Assembly: GCA_038259155.1 (NCBI GenBank)
Contig: JBBSPE010000129.1
Span: forward strand, 1 to 12,690
From: JAABRT01 sp038259155
GTDB lineage: Bacteria; Gemmatimonadota; Gemmatimonadetes; Gemmatimonadales; Gemmatimonadaceae
Length of the DNA stretch: 12,690 nucleotides
Reading direction: 5' to 3'
Shown here: positions 6,715-12,409 of the stretch, piece after piece
How the letters are laid out: the number at the start of each line of letters is the position of its first letter
Numbering within the stretch: the stretch's first letter is position 1
Notes under the pieces: generated by a model
What the model was told of the DNA's origin: nothing
Database searches by the model: none
The model's input: only the letters and a program-made list of their open reading frames with translations
Made by a program: the position numbers and the translations under genes

Positions 6715-8564
6715 TCGTGAGCCTCGGTTGGTGCCTGCGTGGGACGCCGCGCCGCCACCTGCAGCGACAGGTCGAGCAGGTCGTCGGGGGGGACCGGCGA
6801 CGGCGCGCCTTCAAACAACGCACGCGCCGCCGTTGTCTTGGGGAACGCGATCACATCACGCAAGGAGGTGCAGCCGGCCAAGAGCATGGAGATGCGATCG
6901 AGGCCGAACGCAATGCCACCGTGCGGCGGCGCACCCGAACGCAGCGCCTCGAGGAGAAAGCCAAAGCGCAATTGGGCCGTTGCGTCGTCAATGCCCAGCA
7001 GGCTGAAGATGCGCGACTGCAACGCGGGATCGCTGATACGAATACTGCCGCCGCCGAGTTCAAGGCCGTCGTACACAATATCGTACGCCAGCGCCCGTGC
7101 ACGCTCCGGCGCCGTTGCGAGCAACGGTAGGTCGTCGGGATGCGGTGCGGTGAACGGATGATGCACGGCACCGAGCGCACCGGTGACGGGATCCTTCTCG
7201 AACATGGGGAAGTCGGTCACCACGACGAATGCGTGGCGATCTGCGGGGATGAGTCCGAGGCTCTGCGCGACTGCCTGCCGCACGCGGTCGAGCGCGGGTG
7301 ACGCGAGGTGATCCGCACCGGCGACATACAGTCCCAGATCTCCGCTCTGCAGGCCGAGCGCATCGCCCGCGTCGTCCGCGAGCGACTTGCCCAGCTTGCC
7401 TTCAAGTCCCGCGTCGGAACGCTTCACAACCAACAACCCACTCGCGCCTGCCTTCTTCGCGAGCTGCTCAAGTTCGTCCGTCTGCTTGCGCGACATCGCG
7501 GCACCGGCGGGCACTCGCAGTCCGCGCACGCGCTCACCGCGCGCGATCGCCGCCTGCAGAAACGGCAGATCACTGGCGGCGAACACCGTTGTCACATCGC
7601 GCAGCTGCAGATCGTAGCGCAGGTCGGGACGATCACAGCCGTAGTGCTCCATCGCGTGCGCATACGTCATGCGGGGAAACGGAGCAACGGCGGGAACTCC
7701 GGCCGTTTCCCACAGCGTGGCGATGAGCGACTCGGCGATCGCAAGCACGTCCTCCTGCGCGACGAACGACGCCTCGATGTCGATCTGCGTGAACTCCGGC
7801 TGCCGATCGGCGCGCAGATCCTCATCCCGGAAGCAGCGCGCGATCTGAAAGTACCGATCAAAACCAGCGCACATGAACAACTGCTTGTAGATCTGCGGCG
7901 ACTGGGGCAGCGCATAGAACTCGCCGGGATGCACACGACTGGGCACGAGGTAGTCGCGCGCGCCCTCGGGCGTCGGCTTGGTGAGGATGGGGGTCTCGAG
8001 CTCCAGAAAGCCCCGGGTGTCAAGGAACCGGCGCGTGGCCTGCGTGAGGCGATGGCGCAGCACGAGATTGTGCTGCAGCTCACTGCGCCGGAGGTCGAGG
8101 TAGCGATGCCGAAGTCTGAGCTCCTCAGCGGGTAGCTTGTCGCCCTTGGCCGGCGCAACGGGAAACGCCGGTGTCGCCGCCGGTCCCACCACCGTGAGGG
8201 CCGTGACCTGCACGTCCACCTCCCCCGTGGCCATGTCCAGGTTGCGCGGCGCCGGCGCACGCTCAACGACCGTGCCTTCCACGAGCACAACCGTTTCCAC
8301 GCCGACCGCGGCGGCGGCAGCCAACGTGGCCGCATCGCTCCACGCCGGGCCGAACGCCAGCTGCACCAGTCCCGACCGGTCGCGCAAATCGAGGAAGACC
8401 AGTCCCCCGAGGTCGCGGCTTCGGTGAATCCACCCGCCCAGCTTGACCACCTGCCCCGTGTCACTCGCCCGCAGGCTGCCACACGTATGTGTGCGCAGCG
8501 AGGTGCGCAGCGATTGCGGCACGCCTTCTGTCGCCGACTCCGACTCCGGTACCGACACACTCAC
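6711..8564 (-). CDS. aspS: Aspartate--tRNA ligase, bacterial type
   Basis: A 617-residue class II aminoacyl-tRNA synthetase of bacterial AspRS type. The N-terminal OB-fold anticodon-binding domain (about 25-130) includes GGWIHRSRDLGGLVFLDLRD (43-62). The catalytic core contains RHRYLDLRR (152-160), QSPQIYKQLFM (221-231), motif 2 FRDEDLRADRQPEFTQID (245-262) and motif 3 GGIAFGLDRISMLL (549-562). The bacterial GAD insertion lies between about 310 and 440, and GLELGGGSIRI (500-510) is also typical. It joins Asp to tRNA-Asp in the cytosol. The GTG at 8562-8564 has a good ribosome site, GGAGA at 8571-8575 with a 6-base spacer. About 24 acidic and Ser-rich residues precede the point where the E. 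coli enzyme begins. It is the first gene of the overlapping minus-strand block. Length and motifs show no defect. Confidence 0.97.
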   Translation of the reverse strand: MSVSVPESESATEGVPQSLRTSLRTHTCGSLRASDTGQVVKLGGWIHRSRDLGGLVFLDLRDRSGLVQLAFGPAWSDAATLAAAAAVGVETVVLVEGTVVERAPAPRNLDMATGEVDVQVTALTVVGPAATPAFPVAPAKGDKLPAEELRLRHRYLDLRRSELQHNLVLRHRLTQATRRFLDTRGFLELETPILTKPTPEGARDYLVPSRVHPGEFYALPQSPQIYKQLFMCAGFDRYFQIARCFRDEDLRADRQPEFTQIDIEASFVAQEDVLAIAESLIATLWETAGVPAVAPFPRMTYAHAMEHYGCDRPDLRYDLQLRDVTTVFAASDLPFLQAAIARGERVRGLRVPAGAAMSRKQTDELEQLAKKAGASGLLVVKRSDAGLEGKLGKSLADDAGDALGLQSGDLGLYVAGADHLASPALDRVRQAVAQSLGLIPADRHAFVVVTDFPMFEKDPVTGALGAVHHPFTAPHPDDLPLLATAPERARALAYDIVYDGLELGGGSIRISDPALQSRIFSLLGIDDATAQLRFGFLLEALRSGAPPHGGIAFGLDRISMLLAGCTSLRDVIAFPKTTAARALFEGAPSPVPPDDLLDLSLQVAARRPTQAPTEAHE

Positions 8565-8570
8565 GCAACA

Positions 8571-8575
8571 TCTCC
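8571..8575 (-). promoter_or_regulatory. Ribosome binding site of aspS
   Basis: GGAGA on the minus strand lies 6 bases upstream of the GTG at 8564 and supports that start over an internal GTG at codon 15. The inverted repeat at 8577-8590 ends one base upstream of it. Confidence 0.6.
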
Positions 8576-8576
8576 A

Positions 8577-8590
8577 GGCGCGCTCGCGCC
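8577..8590 (-). promoter_or_regulatory. Perfect inverted repeat in the aspS leader
   Basis: GGCGCG-N2-CGCGCC is a perfect 14-base inverted repeat. In RNA it would fold with 5-6 G-C pairs and a small loop immediately upstream of the aspS ribosome site. There is no T-tract, so an intrinsic terminator is unlikely. It could hinder ribosome access or bind a protein. In DNA this GC-rich, a chance occurrence is also possible. Confidence 0.35.
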
Positions 8591-8612
8591 AACCTGCGGG
8601 GAAAGAAGGGAT

Positions 8613-8656
8613 CAGGTCCGACGGGCGAAGGGCCGCCCGCGGCCGTCGCGCACCTG
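8613..8656 (-). terminator. Possible GC-rich stem-loop after the EIIA gene
   Basis: Downstream of the EIIA stop, CAGGT (minus strand, 8656-8652) can pair with ACCTG (8617-8613). An inner GACGG (8647-8643) can pair with CCGTC (8624-8620). The following transcript is pyrimidine-rich (TCCCTTCTTTCCCC) but not a clean U-run. This is at best a weak intrinsic terminator or attenuator between EIIA and aspS. Confidence 0.3.
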
Positions 8657-8662
8657 ACGGAC

Positions 8663-9133
8663 TCAGCTCGCCTCGGCGCGCCTCAGGATCTCGCGAAAGT
8701 GCTCTGCATCGGGCGCCAGACGCAGGGCCGACATGGCCGATCTATCGTTGAAGAGATGCGACCAAAGGCGCAAGGATTCGAGATGCACCCCCGGGGCGTC
8801 AGCCGGCGACGCCACCAGAAAGACGAGCTCCACCGGTCGGCCGTCGGACGCGCCAAAGGCGATCGGCACCTCGAGACGCACGGCGGACATCTGCAAATCC
8901 TGCACGAAGCGACTCCGGGCATGGGGCAGGGCAATCCCGTCGCCGAGGGCCGTGGTGAACTGCGCTTCGCGCTTGCGGACGTCCACCAGCAACCCATCAC
9001 GCGCCGGGCCGGCCGGTACGGCCAACGCCACGAGCTCCGCCAGCACCGCATCCTTGTCGGAGGCTGCGCTGTGCACCGCGATCCGATCAGGGGTCAGGAG
9101 GTCGGCGATTGGCAACAGGGTCCCGGATAACAT
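8663..9133 (-). CDS. Stand-alone PTS EIIA protein, fructose/nitrogen (PtsN-like) type
   Basis: A 156-residue single-domain protein of the PTS EIIA type 2 family. The phospho-acceptor histidine is in GDGIALPHARS (64-74), His71. The upstream REAQFTTALGDG (55-66) and the LLTPDRI start (12-18) are typical, and the C-terminal half (ELVFLVASP, 102-110) completes the fold. No EIIB, EIIC, HPr or EI is encoded nearby, so a regulatory role like PtsN (EIIA-Ntr) is more likely than sugar uptake; the substrate or target cannot be read from the sequence. I chose the ATG at 9131-9133, the first sensible start after the divergent control region. The much longer open frame upstream of it runs antisense through the barrel-protein gene and is not coding. 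The gene ends 98 bases before aspS and shares its direction. Confidence 0.88.
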   Translation of the reverse strand: MLSGTLLPIADLLTPDRIAVHSAASDKDAVLAELVALAVPAGPARDGLLVDVRKREAQFTTALGDGIALPHARSRFVQDLQMSAVRLEVPIAFGASDGRPVELVFLVASPADAPGVHLESLRLWSHLFNDRSAMSALRLAPDAEHFREILRRAEAS

Positions 9134-9170
9134 GCGTTTTCGTAACCTAATCCCGGCGCCACGCTCGGGG

Positions 9171-9183
9171 AAGCAATTTGCTT
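9171..9183. promoter_or_regulatory. Perfect 13-base palindrome, candidate operator
   Basis: AAGCAA-T-TTGCTT is a perfect inverted repeat with 6-base arms around a single central T, placed near the middle of the divergent region. It overlaps the first bases of the candidate -35 (9182-9187) of the plus-strand gene. A dimeric repressor could act on one or both genes here. No regulator gene is adjacent, so the cognate protein is unknown. Confidence 0.4.
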
Positions 9184-9217
9184 GCCGACTGGACGTGGGA
9201 CGCTTAACCTCAACCAT
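9182..9217 (+). promoter_or_regulatory. Candidate leaderless promoter of the barrel-protein gene
   Basis: TTGCCG (9182-9187), a 17-base spacer, TAACCT (9205-9210, fits TANNNT) and then 7 bases to the ATG at 9218. This spacing would put the transcription start at or next to the start codon. It agrees with the absence of any purine-rich ribosome site before that ATG. The hexamers match the sigma-70 consensus only partly (4/6 and 3/6). Confidence 0.35.
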
Positions 9218-10141
9218 ATGCGCCGCAAGCTCTTGTGCGGGCTTGCGGCAACGACGGCCTGGCTGTGCATCAGCGCCGCCGCCGAGGCCCAGCCTGTTCC
9301 CGCCCGTGACCTTTGGGATTTTCCGCTTGGCGCGGTCGGGGCGCCGGCGGCTCTCGCTGTCGAAGCCGGAGTCGGTCTGTGGAATCCCGCCACCATGGCG
9401 CTGCCCGCGGACATGCGATGGCGCGCTGGCGTGGCGTCGCTGTCCACCGGGGTCGATCAGGGTGTCGAGGGACAACTCCTCGGTCTGTCCGTTCGACGGG
9501 TCTCCGGCCTTTCGCTTGGCCTGTCTGTCGCGCGGGCGGCGGTTACGGGACTGGTGCGGACCGAGACGGATCCGCAAAGTTTGGGCTCGTTGCGCTATGA
9601 AAGTTGGCTCGCGTCGGTGACCGCCGCCCGTCCCGTGACAGACTGGTTGACCGTGGGTGTCGCCGCGCGATGGCGTCAGGGCCGGGCCGAACGCGAAGTC
9701 CGCTCCGCAGTGGCGGCCGATCTCGGCGCGATTGCCCGGTATGCGCCGTGGTGGGACGCGCGTTTGGCCATCGGCTCGTTCCTGTGGCGTCCGGGACGCG
9801 AGGTGGACGATCGGCCCATCGTCACGTTGGCGGCCGACGCGCGGGTACTCGGTACTGATGTCCTGCGCGAGGTGCGCGTCGGTGTGGCGGCGCAGGGCGC
9901 GACGCGTGGTCAGGTCAATCTGACCACGCGGGAGTTCGGCCCATTCGCCAGCGGTCGCTACGGTCCAGTAGAGGCCCGCGTCGCGCTGCCGACCGTGCGG
10001 AGCGGTTCCGAACGACTCGCGCGCGTTCGCTTTTCGCTGGCGCTGCACCTCGCCCGATTTCAGGTGGGCGTCGGTCGGGAAGACGCCAATGTCGGCCTTG
10101 GCCCGCTGTACCAGTTCACGTTCAGTTCCTTTGGCAAGTGA
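9218..10141 (+). CDS. Secreted probable outer-membrane beta-barrel protein, family not recognised
   Basis: A 307-residue protein of unrecognised family. It starts with a clear Sec signal peptide: MRRK, a hydrophobic core to about residue 21, and a likely cleavage after Ala-Glu-Ala (22-24). The mature part is made of alternating hydrophobic/polar stretches of about 8-12 residues with Arg-rich turns, as in an outer-membrane barrel (for example LLGLSVRRVSGLSLGLSVAR and EARVALPTV). It ends with a strand and an aromatic near the C-terminus (YQFTFSSFGK). The early GLWNPATMAL segment recalls the NPA motif of PorV/FadL-like barrels, a weak resemblance. I chose the ATG at 9218 because the signal peptide begins there; a TTG at 9182 would add 12 residues in front of it. 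It is transcribed away from EIIA and followed by rlmN, 94 bases downstream. Function is unknown. Confidence 0.8.
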   Translation: MRRKLLCGLAATTAWLCISAAAEAQPVPARDLWDFPLGAVGAPAALAVEAGVGLWNPATMALPADMRWRAGVASLSTGVDQGVEGQLLGLSVRRVSGLSLGLSVARAAVTGLVRTETDPQSLGSLRYESWLASVTAARPVTDWLTVGVAARWRQGRAEREVRSAVAADLGAIARYAPWWDARLAIGSFLWRPGREVDDRPIVTLAADARVLGTDVLREVRVGVAAQGATRGQVNLTTREFGPFASGRYGPVEARVALPTVRSGSERLARVRFSLALHLARFQVGVGREDANVGLGPLYQFTFSSFGK

Positions 10142-10178
10142 ACCGCAAGTGAGAATCAAGTGAGAATCAAGTGAGCAG
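10135..10178 (+). repeat. Four 11-base direct repeats across the stop codon
   Basis: Four consecutive 11-base units each start with CAAGTGA, at 10135, 10146, 10157 and 10168. The two central units (CAAGTGAGAAT) are identical; the first and last differ only in their final bases. The first unit contains the last codon and stop of the barrel-protein gene. Because 11 is not a multiple of 3, the TGA words (10139, 10150, 10161, 10172) fall in all three reading frames. Confidence 0.85.
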
Positions 10179-10235
10179 TCTTTCCATCGCGACCGTCACA
10201 CACGACCCGATCACGGCACCGCGGCAGGCCGACGC

Positions 10236-11342
10236 ATGAGTGGCGTGCCGATGATCGCCGACACCACGATGCAGAACCTCCTGGACCTCGCGCCCGACGA
10301 GGCGCTGGCGGCGCTTGGCGCGTTCCTGTCCGCGGAGGGCGAAGCCTCGTATCGGGCCGCGCAGATCTTCGCGCGGCTGTGGCAGCGCCCGGTCGCGTCA
10401 TTTGAAGAGATGACAGAGTTGCCGAAGCCGTTGCGGCAGCAGCTCGCGGCGCGATTCAGCCTGCCACGTCTGGCGCTCCAGGAGCGACAGCAGTCGAATG
10501 ACGGCACCCAGAAGTTCCTGTTTCGCCTGCACGACGGCCAGGCAATCGAGACGGTGGCCATCCCGGAAGGCAACCGGCTCACCCTGTGTATCTCGTCGCA
10601 GGCGGGCTGCGCCCTGCAGTGCGCGTTCTGCGCCACGGGTGCCATGGGATTCCAGCGCAATCTCACGCCATCGGAAATCGCGGGTCAGGTGCGCGAACTG
10701 CGCCTGCTCGAGGACCCGCTGCTCGCCACCAACATCGTATTCATGGGCATGGGCGAGCCGCTCATGAACTGGCCGGCGGTCGATCGCGTACTCACACTAT
10801 TGAACGACCCGCGCGCGCTGGGTATCGGCGCGCGCCACATCACCATCTCCACCGTGGGTGTGCTCCCCGGCATCGAAGCCCTCGCGGCGCGCCGCGAGCA
10901 GTTTCGACTGGCAATTTCAATTCACGCGCCCAGCGATGAACTCCGCCGCCAGCTCATGCCGGTGAACATCAAGTATCCCCTCTCAGAGGTGATTCGTGCG
11001 GCCGCGACGTTCGACCGGCGCGTGACGTTCGAGTACGTCATGCTCAACGGTGTGAATGATCATCAGGAACACGCCGCGATGCTGGCCACGCTCGCGCGGG
11101 AGTGCCGCGCGTTCGTGAACCTCATCCCACTGCACCCGGGCGGCTCACTTGGCTTCACCCCAACGCCATCAGGGCGCATGACCGCTTTCGCCCGCGCCGT
11201 GCGCGGCCGTGGCGTCGAGGTTGCCATTCGCAAGAGTCGCGGCCTGGACATTGCCGCCGCGTGTGGACAGCTACGGACGGAACGGTTGGGTCGGCGGCTT
11301 CCAGTCCAGTCCCAGCACGACGATCACGTCAACGTAGGGTAG
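10236..11342 (+). CDS. rlmN: Dual-specificity 23S rRNA A2503 / tRNA A37 C2-methyltransferase RlmN
   Basis: A 368-residue radical-SAM enzyme that methylates C2 of A2503 in 23S rRNA and A37 of some tRNAs. The 4Fe-4S cluster motif C-x3-C-x2-C is CALQCAFC (Cys125, Cys129, Cys132). The two mechanistic cysteines are present: Cys118 (LTLCISSQAG) and the methyl-carrying Cys343 in DIAAACGQL. Other signatures are GMGEPLMNW (171-179), STVGVLPG (205-212), LAISIHAP (225-232) and FEYVMLNGVNDH (265-276). This is RlmN rather than the resistance enzyme Cfr. I chose the ATG at 10236 (AGG 8-10 bases upstream); ATGs at 10251 and 10269 are weaker alternatives. After the conserved CGQL a 22-residue tail of unrelated sequence runs over the end of the convergent LytR_C gene. 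Confidence 0.95.
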   Translation: MSGVPMIADTTMQNLLDLAPDEALAALGAFLSAEGEASYRAAQIFARLWQRPVASFEEMTELPKPLRQQLAARFSLPRLALQERQQSNDGTQKFLFRLHDGQAIETVAIPEGNRLTLCISSQAGCALQCAFCATGAMGFQRNLTPSEIAGQVRELRLLEDPLLATNIVFMGMGEPLMNWPAVDRVLTLLNDPRALGIGARHITISTVGVLPGIEALAARREQFRLAISIHAPSDELRRQLMPVNIKYPLSEVIRAAATFDRRVTFEYVMLNGVNDHQEHAAMLATLARECRAFVNLIPLHPGGSLGFTPTPSGRMTAFARAVRGRGVEVAIRKSRGLDIAAACGQLRTERLGRRLPVQSQHDDHVNVG

Positions 11343-11735
11343 CGTTTCGGGGGCCGCACGCACGGTCCCCACGCCGAGCGCGCGCTTGATGCGCTCGCCG
11401 AGTGCGAGACGTCCGGGCGCGACCTCAATGGTTGTGGCGGTGAGCGGGACGTCTTCGGCGTTGGCGTAGTCCACGACATCGTAGCCGTAGTCGCGCAGCA
11501 CGAAAGTGCCGCGACGAGCCAGCCCCGATGTTTCCGTGCCGTTGAGCACGCGCACCCGCACGCGCTCGCCCGCCGGCGCCGTCGCCGCCGTGTCGCGCGG
11601 TGCTGTCCGCAAGGGCGACGAGCCGACGGTCAACGCTCCACCATCGGTCGCCGACATCTGGCGCCACGCAACCGCACCTCCTGTGGCGACAAGCAGCGCG
11701 GCACCAACGGCCGCTGCGATCGCCGTTCTCGTCAT
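11271..11735 (-). CDS. Membrane-anchored LytR_C-domain protein
   Basis: A 154-residue protein with one N-terminal hydrophobic segment (about 4-25, signal anchor), a low-complexity Ala/Thr linker to about residue 56, and a C-terminal LytR_C domain (about 58-142). Recognisable parts are RVRVLNGTETSGLARR (60-75), LRDYGYDVVDYANAED (80-95) and VDVIVVLG (135-142). The domain is usually found at the end of LytR-CpsA-Psr proteins or alone in envelope proteins, outside the membrane; its function is not well defined. The ATG (11735-11733) shares one base with the yqeK-like stop (TGATG), so the two are probably co-translated. Proximity to yqeK recalls the nadD-yqeK-LytR/LCP-rsfS clusters of other bacteria, but neither nadD nor rsfS is visible here. 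Its last 72 bases overlap the end of rlmN on the other strand. Confidence 0.85.
   Translation of the reverse strand: MTRTAIAAAVGAALLVATGGAVAWRQMSATDGGALTVGSSPLRTAPRDTAATAPAGERVRVRVLNGTETSGLARRGTFVLRDYGYDVVDYANAEDVPLTATTIEVAPGRLALGERIKRALGVGTVRAAPETLPYVDVIVVLGLDWKPPTQPFRP
11349..11370. terminator. Strong hairpin 6 bases after the rlmN stop
   Basis: GGGGGCCG (11349-11356), a 6-base loop CACGCA and CGGTCCCC (11363-11370) form an 8-pair stem in RNA, counting one G-U pair. It follows the rlmN stop by 6 bases, where a transcript end would be expected. No T-run follows, so a classical intrinsic terminator is not supported. It lies inside the antisense LytR_C coding region. Confidence 0.35.
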
Positions 11736-12409
11736 CACCGCACCACGTCCCAGAGCGCCACGGTTTCGCGAGCAAGGCCCTTGCCCTCGCGCAGCGCCCA
11801 CTCGAGGCGCAGCCGAACGACCTGACGAAACACCGCATCGAACTTGACCGGCACCAGGTTGGCGAGAAACGCGCGATCCGCCTGCATGAACGAACGGCCG
11901 GGTTCGAGGAAGTCCGCCATGTAGAGCGCCCGTCCGACGGACGACCAGCCCGTCCATCCCGTCGTATGCCACCGCACGGCATCGAGCACATCCTGACGCG
12001 ACTCGCCATCGCGCAGCAGCCAACGTGCCGCGGCGGAACCGTGCAGCATGCCCGAAGGCCGCGAGGGGTCGTCGGCGTTGGCGCGGAGCACCGCATCGTC
12101 GGCGTCGCGCAGTGCGTCGTGCCATCGGCCTGCGTCGTGCCACGCTTGTCGCTCATCCGCACTCAGCGACATCCCGTCGCTCCATGCATCGAGCAGCGCC
12201 GTCACACGCGCGATATGCGCGCGTCGTTTGTCGCTGGCCACGGCCCACTTCGGCAGCTTGGGCGCCGCGCCAGGGTGCGACCTCGGCAGCACCTTCGCGT
12301 TCGACGCCGAACTGGACACGCCAGGCGATTCGGCCAATGATTTGGCCGACGATTTGGACAACGATTTTTCCGACGAGCGTTCCGACGATTTGGACACCGC
12401 CTCGCTCAC
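11735..12409 (-). CDS. yqeK: YqeK-like HD-domain hydrolase with Ser/Lys-rich N-terminal extension
   Basis: A 224-residue protein whose residues from about 60 onward match YqeK, the symmetrical Ap4A hydrolase that cleaves diadenosine tetraphosphate to two ADP. Probable metal ligands are His65 (AHIARV), His97-Asp98 (GRWHDALRD), His123 (GMLHGSAAA), His148 (VRWHTTGWTG) and Asp166. The ADFLEPGR segment (165-172) is diagnostic. The first 50 residues are unusual: six 4-residue repeats (6-29), rich in Ser, Lys and Glu. YqeK proteins are normally about 190 residues; an internal GTG at codon 40 (12292-12290) would give 185. I keep the GTG at 12409 because it forms a GTGA overlap with trpA, but the true start is uncertain. 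The gene is coupled to trpA upstream and the LytR_C gene downstream. Confidence 0.85.
   Translation of the reverse strand: MSEAVSKSSERSSEKSLSKSSAKSLAESPGVSSSASNAKVLPRSHPGAAPKLPKWAVASDKRRAHIARVTALLDAWSDGMSLSADERQAWHDAGRWHDALRDADDAVLRANADDPSRPSGMLHGSAAARWLLRDGESRQDVLDAVRWHTTGWTGWSSVGRALYMADFLEPGRSFMQADRAFLANLVPVKFDAVFRQVVRLRLEWALREGKGLARETVALWDVVR
12322..12394 (-). repeat. 12-base degenerate tandem repeats inside yqeK
   Basis: Six consecutive 12-base units with the plus-strand consensus CCGACGATTTGG lie here. The two best copies (12346-12357 and 12382-12393) are identical and extend to a shared 15-base word 36 bases apart. On the coding strand they translate to SKSS, ERSS, EKSL, SKSS, AKSL and AESP. 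The tract is clearly less G+C-rich than the flanking genes. Confidence 0.8.

Larger units (their letters stand above)
9134..9217. promoter_or_regulatory. Divergent intergenic control region
   Basis: These 84 bases separate the minus-strand EIIA gene from the plus-strand barrel-protein gene. The region is the most A+T-rich of the window and is where both promoters should lie. It contains a 13-base palindrome (9171-9183). The word TAACCT occurs twice in the plus orientation (9143-9148 and 9205-9210). On the minus strand TAGGTT (9149-9144) fits a TANNNT -10 element 10 bases before the EIIA ATG, but no well-spaced -35 is visible there. Confidence 0.55.

Noticed and set aside
5617..6720. 367-residue plus-strand open frame opposite phoH
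   Set aside because: It is antisense to the complete PhoH ATPase core and has no recognisable motifs or plausible ribosome site.
9134..10159. Long N-terminal extension of the EIIA frame, giving 498 residues
   Set aside because: The extension is antisense to the barrel-protein gene and has no domain. EIIA proteins are about 150 residues, and the ATG at 9133 gives exactly that.
10236..11342. Cfr-type antibiotic resistance methyltransferase
   Set aside because: Cysteine placement, length, the AACGQL ending and the housekeeping context all fit RlmN. No mobile element or foreign base composition surrounds it.
11736..12143. N-terminal extension of the LytR_C frame, giving 290 residues
   Set aside because: The extra part overlaps the conserved HD region of yqeK in another frame. 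The ATG at 11735 starts a clear signal anchor and overlaps the yqeK stop by one base.
12322..12394. Possible CRISPR-like or iteron array
   Set aside because: Units are 12 bases without spacers, lie in frame within a coding region and translate to a 4-residue repeat, so a coding tandem repeat explains them.
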